The notes beneath the pieces are model-generated. The model saw only the letters and a program-made list of their open reading frames with translations, was not told where the DNA came from and ran no database searches. Position numbers and translations under genes: made by a program. From NCBI GenBank assembly GCA_011037195.1, contig JAAEAF010004382.1:1-64000 (forward strand): a stretch of 64,000 bases of DNA, read 5' to 3'. Below, one piece after another: positions 1 through 11,700 of this stretch. Position 1 is the stretch's first letter. Every line of letters begins with the position of its first letter. The DNA is from Triatoma infestans (lineage: Eukaryota; Arthropoda; Insecta; Hemiptera; Reduviidae).

Positions 1-1400
1 TAACGAATTTATAGATTTGTATATAAAGTCGGTTAAAGTACATCCAAGTAATTAACAGTTAACGAACACAAATTAAAAACTATGCTCAAATAATCGAAGC
101 GAATATCTGAAAATAAAAATACAAAAAAGAGTTCTAATAAATTGTTTTGTCCAATAGTGACTTTTAATAATAGTGTGGGTAGGCGTCAAAAATATTGTAA
201 TCCCTACTTTATTCAATCTGAGGTAATTGTAGTTAGTGGGTATTGCAAAACAAAAAATATATAGGAAAAATTATTTAGAATTGTTGCGAACAGGGGTCAA
301 GGGTTCTTTCATTATGTCGGAATATGAAACTGGTTGTTGTTTATTATATTATGCAATCTAGTCCGCCGGGGATTTGTGTATGTATGTATGTTACTGACTC
401 GAGTTTCGATAGTACATATCAGTATTCTGATGTATTTGTCTTAGTTATTAATCCGGATCTACAGAGTGGCTCGATCTTTGGCTGTTTTAGTTTGCTCGCA
501 TAGCCTAGTTTCGCAACAATCTTCTTATACTATTATCATACGTATGTCGCAGGAGCTGTACTAAATCGAATTTTTCATTTAGCAATAAACCCGAGCACAG
601 TTAAATTTGCTTTGTCATTATACTTCAAAAACAAAAATTGCACCTTTTGATTGTATTCAGCTTTTGCATCAGATCCCACAAACACTTGAAAATTTGTCTG
701 TAGATGTCTTAGAATCTCTCTAAAATATTTTTTCCAATAAAAGGTTGCAAATAAAAGTGAGTGAGCATTCTAGCATTGCCTTATTTTAATATTATATATA
801 TATATATATTGTAGAATCGGTGTGGCGTCTTGGAATAATTAAATGAAAAAATCCTGAGGTCAAAGTCCCTGGAGGTAAATGTAATTTAAATTTAGAAACC
901 CTGGTGGAAGGTTAAATCAGAATTGTGATTTTTTTCAGATACGTAACTTTTATTATTTATCTCTATTTCATAAGTTTAAAATTAAGCTTATGATGACTCA
1001 TATTTAATTGCAATCCAAAATATATTACATTATTAAATTTAAAAGACTGACATAATGATATGGTAAATCCAAGCTGATGTCCGGAGGATGTCGACCATTT
1101 TAGGCTTTAAGTGGGGGGGACTTGTTCTCTTTGCAAAATGGCATCACAGGATCGTGAACCAGCCTGGCGGAGTTTTGTCTCCACGCTCATATGTTGAGGA
1201 AACTTTTCGAACTAGTCGAGGTTTCGCAGTGATGATATTAGAGCCCCAGTGTAGTTGTTTTGTGTAAGGAAATTGACTGCTTTGCCTTCGGGAATAGTTC
1301 CGCGTTCTTCCATTTTCTCACAACAATAAGCCGGCCTCCAGCCCAAAACTGTCAAGGCATGTGAGATGAAATAATGACTATGTGTTAGGATAGATGGAAT
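1..1400. other. AT-rich sequence, no recognised gene
   Basis: No coding exon could be supported. A (TA)n tract lies near 797-810. The G/C-richer stretch from about 1080 reads like the edge of the LINE fragment that follows. RING or B-box exons of the Tudor gene were looked for on the + strand, but no paired Cys motif was seen. Confidence 0.5.
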
Positions 1401-1429
1401 TGTATAAGTAAGGAAAGATGGACGTATGG

Positions 1430-1743
1430 ATGGTGGAGCAATATTTCAGAGCGTCTTGTATCTTCAAGGGTAGAGCCCGACTCTCTCCGTTGATCTCTTT
1501 CGTCAAACCAGTTGGTTGGAGGTCATGGAAACTTCAGGAGCAAGTTGCACTAATTGGGATTATGTGAGAGTGGAGGATTAGGTTTTGATGGTGATGATAA
1601 AAGTGTGGAGCATGTTTTGTTTGAGTGTATGCTGAGGAACGCGTTTGTATGTGATGTGAGGAATGAGTTTGTGGCCAAGTTGCGTGCAATAGGATTAGAT
1701 TTTGGGATCTGTACCGTTCATTTTGAAATAGACGAGCAAAACA
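1430..1743 (+). mobile_element. LINE 3' fragment (C-terminal zinc-knuckle region)
   Basis: The translation contains GGHGNFRSKLH in one frame and KSVEHVLFECMLRNAF in another. These are typical of the Cys/His region after the reverse transcriptase in Jockey/R1/I-type LINEs (TGHG...ESVEHVLFEC). It is frame-shifted and truncated. It abuts the foldback element at 1751. Confidence 0.5.
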
Positions 1744-1750
1744 TTCTGAT

Positions 1751-2145
1751 CCGGTATTTTATCCGTCGTAGCATGCATATTGGTTTTGTTCCTGACCGGT
1801 TTCGGATTTTCATCCATCGTAGAGCAAATTCACCAAGTTCGTGTAGGAGAGTTCACTTCAACGAAATGTTTCTGTTACACTTACACTTGTTGGTTGTATA
1901 TATATGTGGGGAGGTTATAAGGTATGTTCATACCTTACGAACATAACCTTACATGTTCATACCTTACGGACATTACCTTATAACCTCCCCACATATATAC
2001 AACCAACAAGTGTGAGTGTAACAAAAACATTTCGTTGAAGTGAACTCTCTACATGAACTAGGTGAATTTGCTCTAGCGATGGATGAAAATCCGAAACCGG
2101 TCAGGAACAATACCAATATGCATGTTACGACGGATAAAATACCGG
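1751..2145. repeat. foldback element, ~395 bp near-perfect palindrome
   Basis: The left arm from CCGGTATTTTATCCGTCG is repeated inverted at the right end as CGGATAAAATACCGG. The arms run about 185 bases to a centre near 1950, with few mismatches. Shared motifs on both arms include the CCGGTTTCGGATTTTCATCC region. Related copies lie at 12036-12232 and 18601-18842. No transposase is encoded. Confidence 0.8.
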
Positions 2146-3383
2146 ATGTTATTCAGCATCCACATTTTCAAAAAATTTGGAGCTTGGGATCCCAATTCCC
2201 CTAATATTTCCGCTGCTACCACTACAGATTCTTAGAATACCATGTCAGAGGAAAATAATTTAAGACTTAAAGAAAAATGAAACTTCTCAAAATCATTTCT
2301 TTAATTTCTCATTTCATCTTGAAGATTATTCACACAAAAAATGGAATTAATGCTTTTGTCCAGGTCAGGGTTGCCTTATAAAGTGGTAGGTGCTTTTACC
2401 TGCCCACTAACCGGAGGCCGTCAGTGCACTGAAAAGAACATTAATGACCATGCGTTTGTTGACACCCACAAAAAGTAGCTTTTAATTAAGCCCTTTATAT
2501 AGCAAAATCAAGTTTTATATCCATTCTAATTTATCTCTCTATATCTCTCATAAAAACAATTTCTTTCATAAATAAATAAAAAAAAGTAAAAATAGAAAAG
2601 TTTCAAGGTAAATCCATTTATTTGGTTGGTGGAAGATGTATAAATTGGATATAACCTCGACATAACGTGAGAAATCAAAACTAGGAACTTATCAATTTGT
2701 AAAACTAAACAGGTATTATTTATATGCACGTTTGGTTTCATTATAAAGATCTAAGGAATCTTCTTTGATTCCGGTCATTATCATATCATTTCTGTATATT
2801 GTAAATTCTTATCCTTTTCTTGTTTTTGTTTTGTTTTTTTTTTTCAAAAAACTAGCTAATTATCCCTAATTTATAGACACGAGATACAACTGTACTATAA
2901 TTTTGTTTTTTTTTATTTTTATTTATTTATAATGAGATGATGCGCCCATTTTCCTATTTTACTATTTTTAATGTTGTCCTTCTATTATACTGTTTACATC
3001 ATTTATCTATGAGTCATATCTAACAAATTATTCAAAACTTTGAAAGTGGGTTGATAATAGGTGATGCAAAAAAAAAAAAAAAAAAGTTTACAAACCGCGA
3101 ATTTAAGTTTTAACATCAAGAATATATGTACAATCAGGTCTCTTGATGAAACGAAATATCAAGTTTAAAAACTTCGCAATTTATCGTTTTTTATGTTGAC
3201 CACAGATACATACACATAAACAACATTCAAAGAAAAATTTCTAAAAATCACTTTTTCTGACTCAGGAAACCTGAAAACGTATTTTTTTCTGCGATTGCCA
3301 TATTTCCTCTTCCAGCAGTAAATGAAAGTAAAAAAAAAAAAAAAAAATTTAGGTTATTAGAATCAATGGCCTCTTTTATATAT
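2146..3383. other. AT-rich intergenic sequence with simple repeats
   Basis: No exon supported. A short stretch near 2400-2450 (CGGAGGCCGTCAGTGCACTG) resembles the 3' part of the tRNA-derived SINE family seen elsewhere. Poly(A) runs occur at 3067-3085 and 3331-3347. Confidence 0.4.
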
Positions 3384-3771
3384 TGTAACGTTTTTCCCTC
3401 TAGACTCCTCTAGACTAGCTACTGCAACTAGTTTTAAGTGGGTACGTATATATAAAATACTCTAAACTTCAATAAAGAAATCACCAATTTATTGTTATAC
3501 ACAATAAATTACAAAATACAACACTTAATAATAATTAATTCACAGTTTAAACCACTAAAGTTCACTTTGTTCACTTTTTATACGCTTTCCACAAGCGTAC
3601 ACCTCGTTTGTATCTAATGTGGAGAAAAATTGTTTGTATATATGTGGAGAAACTTCTAGAATCCTTCTCAGTCCTTCCAGAAAGAACTATTCGCCAGCGC
3701 TTCCTAGCGGCCACTAAGAGAACTTGAGATTCCTACTCTCTCTCCAAGATGGCACCACCGGCTGCGTTACA
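3384..3771. repeat. solo-LTR-like repeat, copy 1
   Basis: Begins TGTAACGTTTTTCC and ends GGCTGCGTTACA (TGT...ACA ends, with inverted TTGTAACG/CGTTACAA). A diverged copy lies at 50843-51196 with the same landmarks: CTACTGCAACTAGTTTTAAG, an AATAAATTAC tract, CGCTTCCT..CGGCC and AGATGG. This suggests a solo LTR or short non-autonomous LTR element. No clear target duplication was found. Confidence 0.55.
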
Positions 3772-3834
3772 ATGTCATGATCATTGTTTATCAACAAAAA
3801 ATAAATAATTTTTGCTTTCTGTTACTAATAATAG

Positions 3835-5000
3835 TAAGACGAAGTATTGCTTCGTGCCAAATTTTCGAAATTGAGCTTTCACCGGAAATACACGTTCTGA
3901 GGTCCCCTAAGTCTCAAAAAAGTTGTTTTTAGAAAATGGTCTGTGTGTGTGTGTGTGAAAAGAATATGTAATGTTTTGGTGTGTTGATGTGTTTGTAGTA
4001 GTGGTAGTGTAGCACGAGCGATTTTGTATAAAGGGCTTGTAAGTATATAAGTTTAAAAGAGAATGAAGTATTAGCAATAATAAAGAAATCACCACTGTTA
4101 ACAATTAATATAATCTGTTAAAATAATAACTACAACTTATTTGATATTATAAACTTATTTAATATATTGTGAAACTGGCACTGATACTAAGAAAACGATT
4201 CCTGAAGTGTTCTGGCTTTCTGAAGCGTTCTGGCTTTGGAAGCAGAATTGCGACTTCTGTATTGTTTGAAAGCAGAAGTGAGACTGTCTTCTTTGTTGGA
4301 AGGTAGAGTTCAGCCTGTTCGAAGGAATGCTCTCTAACAAAGCAGTTGGCCAAGTCGCATTGTATTAAATTTTGTGCCTTTGTTTCCCTACTAGCAATGA
4401 CCCCAATTTACAGTACCTGACTCTAAAATACACTCTTTTTGTAAGGTAAATTCACAGCACTAAGATAATTATAAAATATTAACAAAATACAATTCTGGAT
4501 ACTATAAAATATTCTTAACTCTAAACTGTTTATTTTCATTGCTTTCTTCCACTACAAATATCTCAAAACAGAAAAGTTGCAGGAACCTCAAACTTAGTAT
4601 TCCGTTTAGGTACTACCCCCATACCATATCAGTCACGAAGATTTCTGGCAGAATCCCATCAACCGGAAGTGCGCTTTACTGAAAATAGTTTTCAGTTTTC
4701 TGCTATTTTCTCTAAAATGGTTCCAACGATTTTTTTTAAAACTTGGTATATGAACTAGACATCCAAAGAGCTGCCTATAACTTTTATTTGAAACATTTTT
4801 CCGGGAAAATTCATTTAATGGCACTTTTGGGGGAGGGAAGGGGTTTATGATTCCCTCTAAAGTGCTATTTCAGTTTATTATACAGTTCTGTCATATAAAG
4901 AATATTAATTAGAATTAAATATGTTGTTGAAATCATCCTGAGTTTTGAAGATAATCGCGGACATATTTTTAGTTTTTCCCCGATTGAACAAAACCAAATA
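3835..5000 (+). repeat. dispersed family S, copy 1 (interrupted)
   Basis: The head at 3838-3956 contains TCACCGGAAATACACGTTCT, GAGGTCCCCTAAGTC and a (GT)n tract. The tail from about 4560 to 5000 contains TCAACCGGAAGTGCGCTTTA, TTTTATTTGAAACAT and GGGCA/GGCACTTTTGGGGGAGGG. Between them (about 3957-4555) sits unrelated sequence; its 3970-4180 part has a second copy at 6840-7050. Confidence 0.65.
3970..4180. repeat. dispersed repeat T, copy 1
   Basis: Shares landmarks in order with 6840-7050: GGGCTTGTAAGTATATA, AGAATGAAGTAT/GAGTGAAGTATC, TCACCACTG.TAACAAT and AAAATAATAACTACAA. It may be an LTR fragment. Both copies sit next to family S sequence. Confidence 0.5.
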
Positions 5001-5196
5001 AACGATCTGTAGATACGTAGATGTAGCAGTTCGAAATTGAATCGTAATTTTTAGCCTCACAAGGCAATTTGACCCAGAAACTGATCATATTTTAATTAAT
5101 AACGATTACCAGAAAATCTTATGATCATAGATTTATATATGAAATATAAAAGAGAATGTAAAACTTGTGTCAAGGTTACATTTGTAATAAATGTAT

Positions 5197-6051
5197 ATAC
5201 GAGGGTCATTCATTTGTAACGAGACAAATGGTTGTAGCCAGAAACGGTTTGTTTAATCAGTACTATAGTTTCAGTGTATCAAATTGGCATCCTTGTATTT
5301 AGTTTCTCATCAGCTGTTCGTGAATATTTGATAAGCATAATCTCAAATGTATTCAGTTAACATGGGCGAGTCCACTCGAGCGTTTTTAGTTGCAGAGGAT
5401 AATCAAAGGTAGGGAAATCCATTAAAGAATGTTGAAAATGTACGGGAATAATTGTTTGAACTGTTCGAATGTTTACAAATTGGTAGAATAATTTAAAAGT
5501 GGCTGTATAAGTGTCTGTGACGAACAACCAAGTAGACGACCTGTTGATGTTGCAACTTCCTCCCTCGAATCTAGCATTAACACGTTAATTCAGAACAGCA
5601 GGCGTATTACTGTTGACCTGATAGCTGATGAAGTACAAGCGAGTGTTGGAACTATCCATAACATTATTCAGAATAAGCTGCGTTCAAGAAAACTTGTGCG
5701 AGATGGGTTCCCAGACAACAACATAAGGACGCCCACAAAGAAACCAAGAAAAAGTGGGGTGGGAGATCCTTCCACATCCCCCTACAGCCATCTGACTTCC
5801 ATTAGTTCGGACCCCTTAAAGAGGTTCTACTTGGGAAACATTTTCAGTCCAATGAAGAAGTTAAAAATCAGGTGCAAAAATGGCTTCGAGATCAACCCAA
5901 AGAATTTTATGCCAGAGGCCTACACAAATTAGAACAATTGGTCTGTATAAATGTTGCTGGGGACTATGTTGAAAAGTTTTGTATTGATTAAATAAATCGT
6001 TTTTGAACTACAGCGATTTATCTCGTTACTTATTGAATGACACTCGTATAT
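5197..6051 (+). mobile_element. mariner-family transposon, internally deleted
   Basis: Inverted ends are visible: 5' CGAGGGTCATTCATTTGTAA and, reversed at 6015-6050, the complement of GAGTGTCATTCAATAAGTAA, both flanked by TA. The interior reads as a decayed mariner transposase. A helix-turn-helix part appears near 5585-5700 (ITVDLIADEVQASVGTIH), and the C-terminal part near 5845-5990 (EEVKNQVQKWLRDQPKEFYA, then GDYVEKF). The central catalytic DDD region is deleted and stops are present, so it is non-autonomous. It ends about 100 bases before the first visible Tudor exon. Confidence 0.85.
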
Positions 6052-6153
6052 AAATTTAATTTAGTTGTTATTTATCAAAATATATTTCACTTGCTTGCAA
6101 AAAATTGTTCATCCATTATTAAATATTAATGTTCTATGTTGTCTGTTTTACAG

Positions 6154-8768
6154 GAAACAAAGCAGTTGTTAAATACAAGTAAACAAAGAGATTCCTCGCC
6201 ACTAGAAGTCGAAATCAATGATCATTTTTTACGTCTGCATGGGTCAATTACATTATTACAGAATAAAATTGCTAATCAGATTCGTGCAGCACAAACTACA
6301 GAATCATTAAATGATATCTCATTAAGTTTAAACTCATATGTCGAGGTAAGTATAACTTTTATATTGAATCATTTTACTTAATTTAAATGGATATTATTTT
6401 TAGAAAATTTAATTTAGAATAATTGAAATTTTTACTTCTTACTTTCTGTTTATAAGAGAGGAAGTATTTCGATAACGAGTTTTCACCGGAAATACACGGT
6501 TTTATGTGACTGAAAAAAGTTGTTTTCAGAAATTGAAGTGCGTTTGCATAACTCAAAAAAAAAAAAAAATTAGAAAGTTCAAACTTGATATTTCATTCAG
6601 GTTCTACTAGGGACCCGACAATAATGTTTCGGTCAACCGGAAGTACCGCTTTACTGAATATGTTTTAGTTTTTTTTTACGATTTTAATAAACTGTAAAAG
6701 GCTCCGCCATTTTCCAAACTTGGTGTATCAATTACAGATTTAAGCTCAACTTTTATTTGAAATATTTTTGGGTGAAAAATTCATTTTGAGGGGAGTTCTG
6801 AATGACGGTCGACCTTAGGCTTAGGGCTTTCTTCCAAATAATAATGAAATTGTGAAATGTGTTTGGTGTGATGTGTTGAGCGGTTTTGTAAAAGGGGCTT
6901 GTAAGTATATATGTTTAAGAGAGTGAAGTATCAGAAATAAGAAAGTAGTCACCACTGCTAACAATAAATATATTCTATTAAAATAATAACTACAAGTTAT
7001 TTGCAAAGATATTATTAACTTATTAATATGCACTGGCGCTAAGAGAGCGAAAAAACAACTGTTCTGCTTCGATGTCTACAACAAACTATATTGTCTTTTA
7101 ATTGTTATTTCAAATCTTCCCCTGTGAGAAGAAGGGGTACACAATGTTATCAGGTTCATGAACTCTAAAAGACAATAGTGGTCTTCTACCTGAAATGTTC
7201 TTTTGCAAGGGGATGTCATATATTTTCATAATTTTGATTTTTTTCAAATTAAATATATTTTTATATTTCTTGCACCCATCACTATTGTTTTTGGAAATTA
7301 ATTCGCGTATTCGTGTCTTTAGCTTCCTTATCATAACTCCATATCATCCCTTGGGCCAACCTCCCAAGTTGGCATACAAATTGACCATTATGTACGCTGC
7401 ACACCCTACTAACATTCCCCTAAATTTCCTGTTCGATTTTGCCAATGTTCTGTCCAAGAAAATTTTAAATAAGATGGCATACACATCCTTGCTTTAATGC
7501 TTTTGTGCCTTGAAAACTACTTAGATACGCGCTTTGCTACCTACACCTAATATGCATTCTTTTAGCACATTATCTGCACGGCTTTTACCAGCTCGCCCCA
7601 AAGTTTTCCATAACTTACTTTAGGATACGCGTCGTTTGGATCTTTCAAGATCTATATTTTTCCATTTCCTTGTTTCAGGAATTAATCTCTTTTTGTCTGC
7701 ACACGACTGGATTCTAGCCTATTCCTGATTATTCTTCCCATTATTCGCGTGATAGAACTCTTCAAGCAGATACCTCTGTATTTTCCACAACCCTTTTTTT
7801 TTTTTTTCTTCAGCATTTTTGTTTTTATTAGACTAAGATCTTCCGACATTCTACCATCTCTCAGTTCAGTAATTAGGATGAGATCTATAAGTGTAGATAA
7901 AATACATAAAGAAAATCATTGGTGCTGTTTTCGAGTAAATCATAAAAAAATTAATTCATTAAAGTGGAACTTTCGGCTTTTTGACCATAACCTTATTGTC
8001 TAGTCCATTGGTAACTTAAATAAAATATAAAATTTTTACTTACTGCGACTTACCGGGAGACCTTATACTGCTTAGGCGGTAGAGAATTATTGATTAAGAA
8101 GAAGAAGAAGAAGCGATTCGCGCCGGTTTTGAGTCATGCTGACTACACACACCTACATACACACCAATTTTCCGGACTCAGGGGCCTTTAAAATGTTTTA
8201 TTTCCTGTGAAACCTCAATAATCAAAAATTTTACTTGATCACAATATTTTCTTTTAAGTAAAGTAAATAAATAATTTTAAATTTTTCATTATAAATATAT
8301 ATATTTTGTTTTTTTTTTTTAGTTTTGTAATGCTTTTTTTATTTCAGGAGATAGAAAATACTTTACATTTAACCAAGAATCTACTAGGTGAAAACAAAAT
8401 GAGTAATGTAAATTATAAAAATATTATAACATTATTGAAAACAAAAGAAAATATACCATGTTTTGTTGTTAAAGATTTTGTCGACGATAATATTACGTAA
8501 GTAAAATAGTATATTTCAAAAAATTTTTGTATTTTCAGTTTTGATTGTTCATTAATATTTTATAAAGCGAAAGATCGTTTTTTTTGTAGATTTTCAGCTG
8601 ATCAAAACATTTTTAAAACAATTGAAGATCATTGTGTGTTAAATGTGAAAGAAAAAACGGCTTATAAATTGGTCAGTCATAATGATCTGCCTGCAAACTA
8701 TGTACCTGAAGAAATTGAAGAGATTACATGCGCCGATATAGAGAATGCTTTAGCAATTAGTCTAGAAA
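6154..8768 (+). CDS. qin: Tudor gene exons 1-3: helical region after the expected RING/B-box
   Basis: Exons 6154-6345, 8348-8496 and 8590-8768 encode about 173 residues rich in Glu, Lys, Leu, Asn and Ser. Heptad-like stretches such as HGSITLLQNKIANQIR and EIENTLHLTKNLL suggest a coiled coil. This is where RNF17/Qin and TRIM-type proteins carry a coiled coil after their zinc fingers. The first exon starts after TTTTACAG. An ATG at 6136 lies inside the acceptor and is probably not the start codon. The junctions are 0/0 (VE|EI), 2/2 (NIT|FSAD) and 1/1 into exon 4 (E-N-E-E-F). The exons upstream of 6154, with the true start codon, were not found. Confidence 0.7.
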
Positions 8769-11700
8769 GTAATTATATTAATTCATTTAATTTATGTATT
8801 TTTTTTTTTTTATTGAATTCAATTTTTGCTTGTCGCTTTGTATATCATAATTTCCATTCTTTCATATAATTCCTATAAAATGGTGATTATTATTGGATTT
8901 AATCATATTTTCTGCATTTCGGAAATGCTGCTTTTGTAGCTTGGAAAATGTGGCTTCTTGGAAGTTGAATATTTAGAAACCGCATTAAAACAGCCAGATC
9001 CCTTGGAAATTTCGGTTGAAATTGCTATTCCATTTGTTTAAATTGTAATGGAATCAAGCCAGCCAATCCTTGTTGAGAAAATTTGCTGCACAAGAGCTAC
9101 CATTGTTTAAGAACACTTCAACTATGCATTCCCACAGTCACACCACTGAAAAATATCGTCAAATGAGCTTCAGCTGCAGAGCCAAGATCCCACCAAAAAG
9201 TGTGAGAAAATAGGATATAAACTGTCGTGGACGGGGGGGGGAGAGAGGAAACACATATTTTACTATTAATATTTTTCAAACATATAAATTTGATCATTTA
9301 GTGAGATCTGTGTGTGTATCATTTCACCAACAACCGTTATATGCAATCTTTTCCAAATCAAAAGTAACTTTCCAGTTCCACTTGTAACGTTTGAAAATAA
9401 TTAAAATAAAAAAATATAAATAAATAAATAAAACTAAAAAATCCTTGGCTCATTTGCCCTCTAAAAAAAAAAGATCTGCCAAACTGGCAGTTTTTCTTGT
9501 TATGCTAGCGTGCAGCAATTGAACACTGATTTCTCATCCTAAAGACTTGAGAATTTTTAATACATTACAAAAATCAAACGTCTCCCTGGAAGTATTAGAG
9601 ATAGCTAGAGGCTCCAATCAAGTATTAAGAGAAACTAGGATAAAAAGCAAAAAGCCAGAGGGCTCTACCAAGTCACCAGATAAATTTTAAAGAGTTAAGA
9701 AGTTGCTAGATAAACCTTAAAACATCAAAGCTTGAAGTAGTAAACAAGCTACAAAGAAGGAACAACAGTCAAGCATTTAAGAGCTTGCTGTTTCAATTCA
9801 TTCTTTGCCACAAGCACTTATATATATACATATTTATATATTTGTTTTATTTGCCATCGGGGAGAGCCCCATACAAATAGAGTTGGTACTGTACAATAGT
9901 ACTATAATAGAATAACAATACACCACCAAAATAGTACATACATATAAACATAATAATATAAACGCATCGTTAGCTAGTATAAAAATAAAAGGAATTTACA
10001 CAATTGGTTAATAGTAAACTTTACAAATCAAAAACATTGGAGATTACATTAGACAAAATTAAAGAATTTACCAAGCAAAAAATTAGTTGCGGGAAATTAG
10101 TAGTGGGTCCAAAGAAAAAACTATTTTATTTTTATAAAAGTTTTTACGACGTTTCGGACACCTTTGGTGTCCTTCCTCAGGAACTGTTAAGGAAGAATGG
10201 AGAATTGAAAGTTGGAGGAACCTCCCAACGGAGGAGGTTCCCAGGAAGGACACCAAAGATGTCCGGAAACATAGAATAAACTTTTTTAAAAATAAAAAGT
10301 TTCTTCTTTTGACCCCACCCAACTAATTTTTTGCTTGTATAAAGAATTTACATTTATAACTTCAGAGTACAAAAACTTTAAAAATTAAAAAAATAAAATA
10401 AAATGAGAGGAATCATCTTACTTCCTAGTTTCAACTTAATAATTAATAAATTTTAACCAAGTTTTATACTTTTAGATTTAATCAAAATTTATTTTAAGGT
10501 ATCCTAAATTTCTAGAAACTTATATTTTTTTCTCATATTTAAGAGTAAGTTATATAGTTACTCGTTAATTATATATTTACTCATTCCAGGCAGCCGATTA
10601 AATAGAATTTTAAATTTTATATATTATAATAATCATTAGTTACAAATGTTGAAGGGAATGTATCGGTTTAGCACTTTAACATCCAAAGAATCTTCACCAT
10701 GCCTAGCCACCCACTATTAAGGTAAACAAGAATACTAACCAACCATATAGTTCTTCTGGCAGCTTACATGAATCAACGCTACCATTGCGCTTTCAACACC
10801 AATATCATCACTCTTCGGTTAATCCTTACCCTCTGCACACTTCTTTTTCCTCATAAAATACTTAATTATAAATTGAGTGAGTTTAAAATAGTAATAGTGA
10901 GTTTGTGATTTCATTGCAATCACTGATCATGAAATCCTTTTTATTACCTTTTACTTCTAGTACAACTTCTTAAATATTGCAGCCTGATTAGGGGAAGTTT
11001 GCATTTATAGCAAAAATTGTAATCGTATTGATAGACTTAAATTATTTTCAGTTTAATGCCAATAACTAGCCAGCCACACTCTAGTTCTTATCACACAAAT
11101 GAGAGAATAATTTTTCATAACTTTTCAGTTTTTAATTTGAACATATTGCTATTCCACATTTTTTTTTTTAATAATATTCATTTTCTATTCGGATTTCAAA
11201 CAGATGAAGAATTCGTTGATAAACTGGTATTGTCGAAAAAAGATTCAATTGGATCGTCTTCCTTGAATAAATGCCCTAGTGATACTTCTAGCATAGCTTC
11301 AGTTTCCAGTTCAGTGCCTGACATACCTAATTCGTTGCATTTTGATGAACTTGTACCAGGTATATTGTTCAATAGAATTTTTATTTCGGAATGTCTTTTT
11401 AAAATATTTTATTATTTCTCTTATGAATTTATATCTCATTAGTCAGTCATAGATATATTAAATCATTTTCAATTTTTTGTCTTATTTTTGTTTTTTAGGC
11501 TGTACAGTACAAGTAACAATCAGTCATCTAATTTCACCATCAGATTTTTATGTACATCGATTGGGTATCACAAAAAAGATGTCAGATTTACAATCACTCT
11601 TAAGGAGAGGTTCACTGGATAGATATAAAAGTCGTGCTTCTCTGCCAAATATTGTCAAAGGTAATTTTTTGTTTTTGTTTTTTAATATTAATTTTTTTTT

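Noticed and set aside
646..717. Possible terminal exon after ATTCAG, ending ENLSVDVLESL then TAA, with AATAAA 20 bases later
   Set aside because: Too short, with no recognisable protein and no partner exon; AT-rich sequence gives such signals by chance.
7195..7497. A 100-codon + strand frame rich in Phe/Ile/Leu as a membrane protein
   Set aside because: It is the shadow of a decayed LINE RT on the other strand, with no start or homology support.
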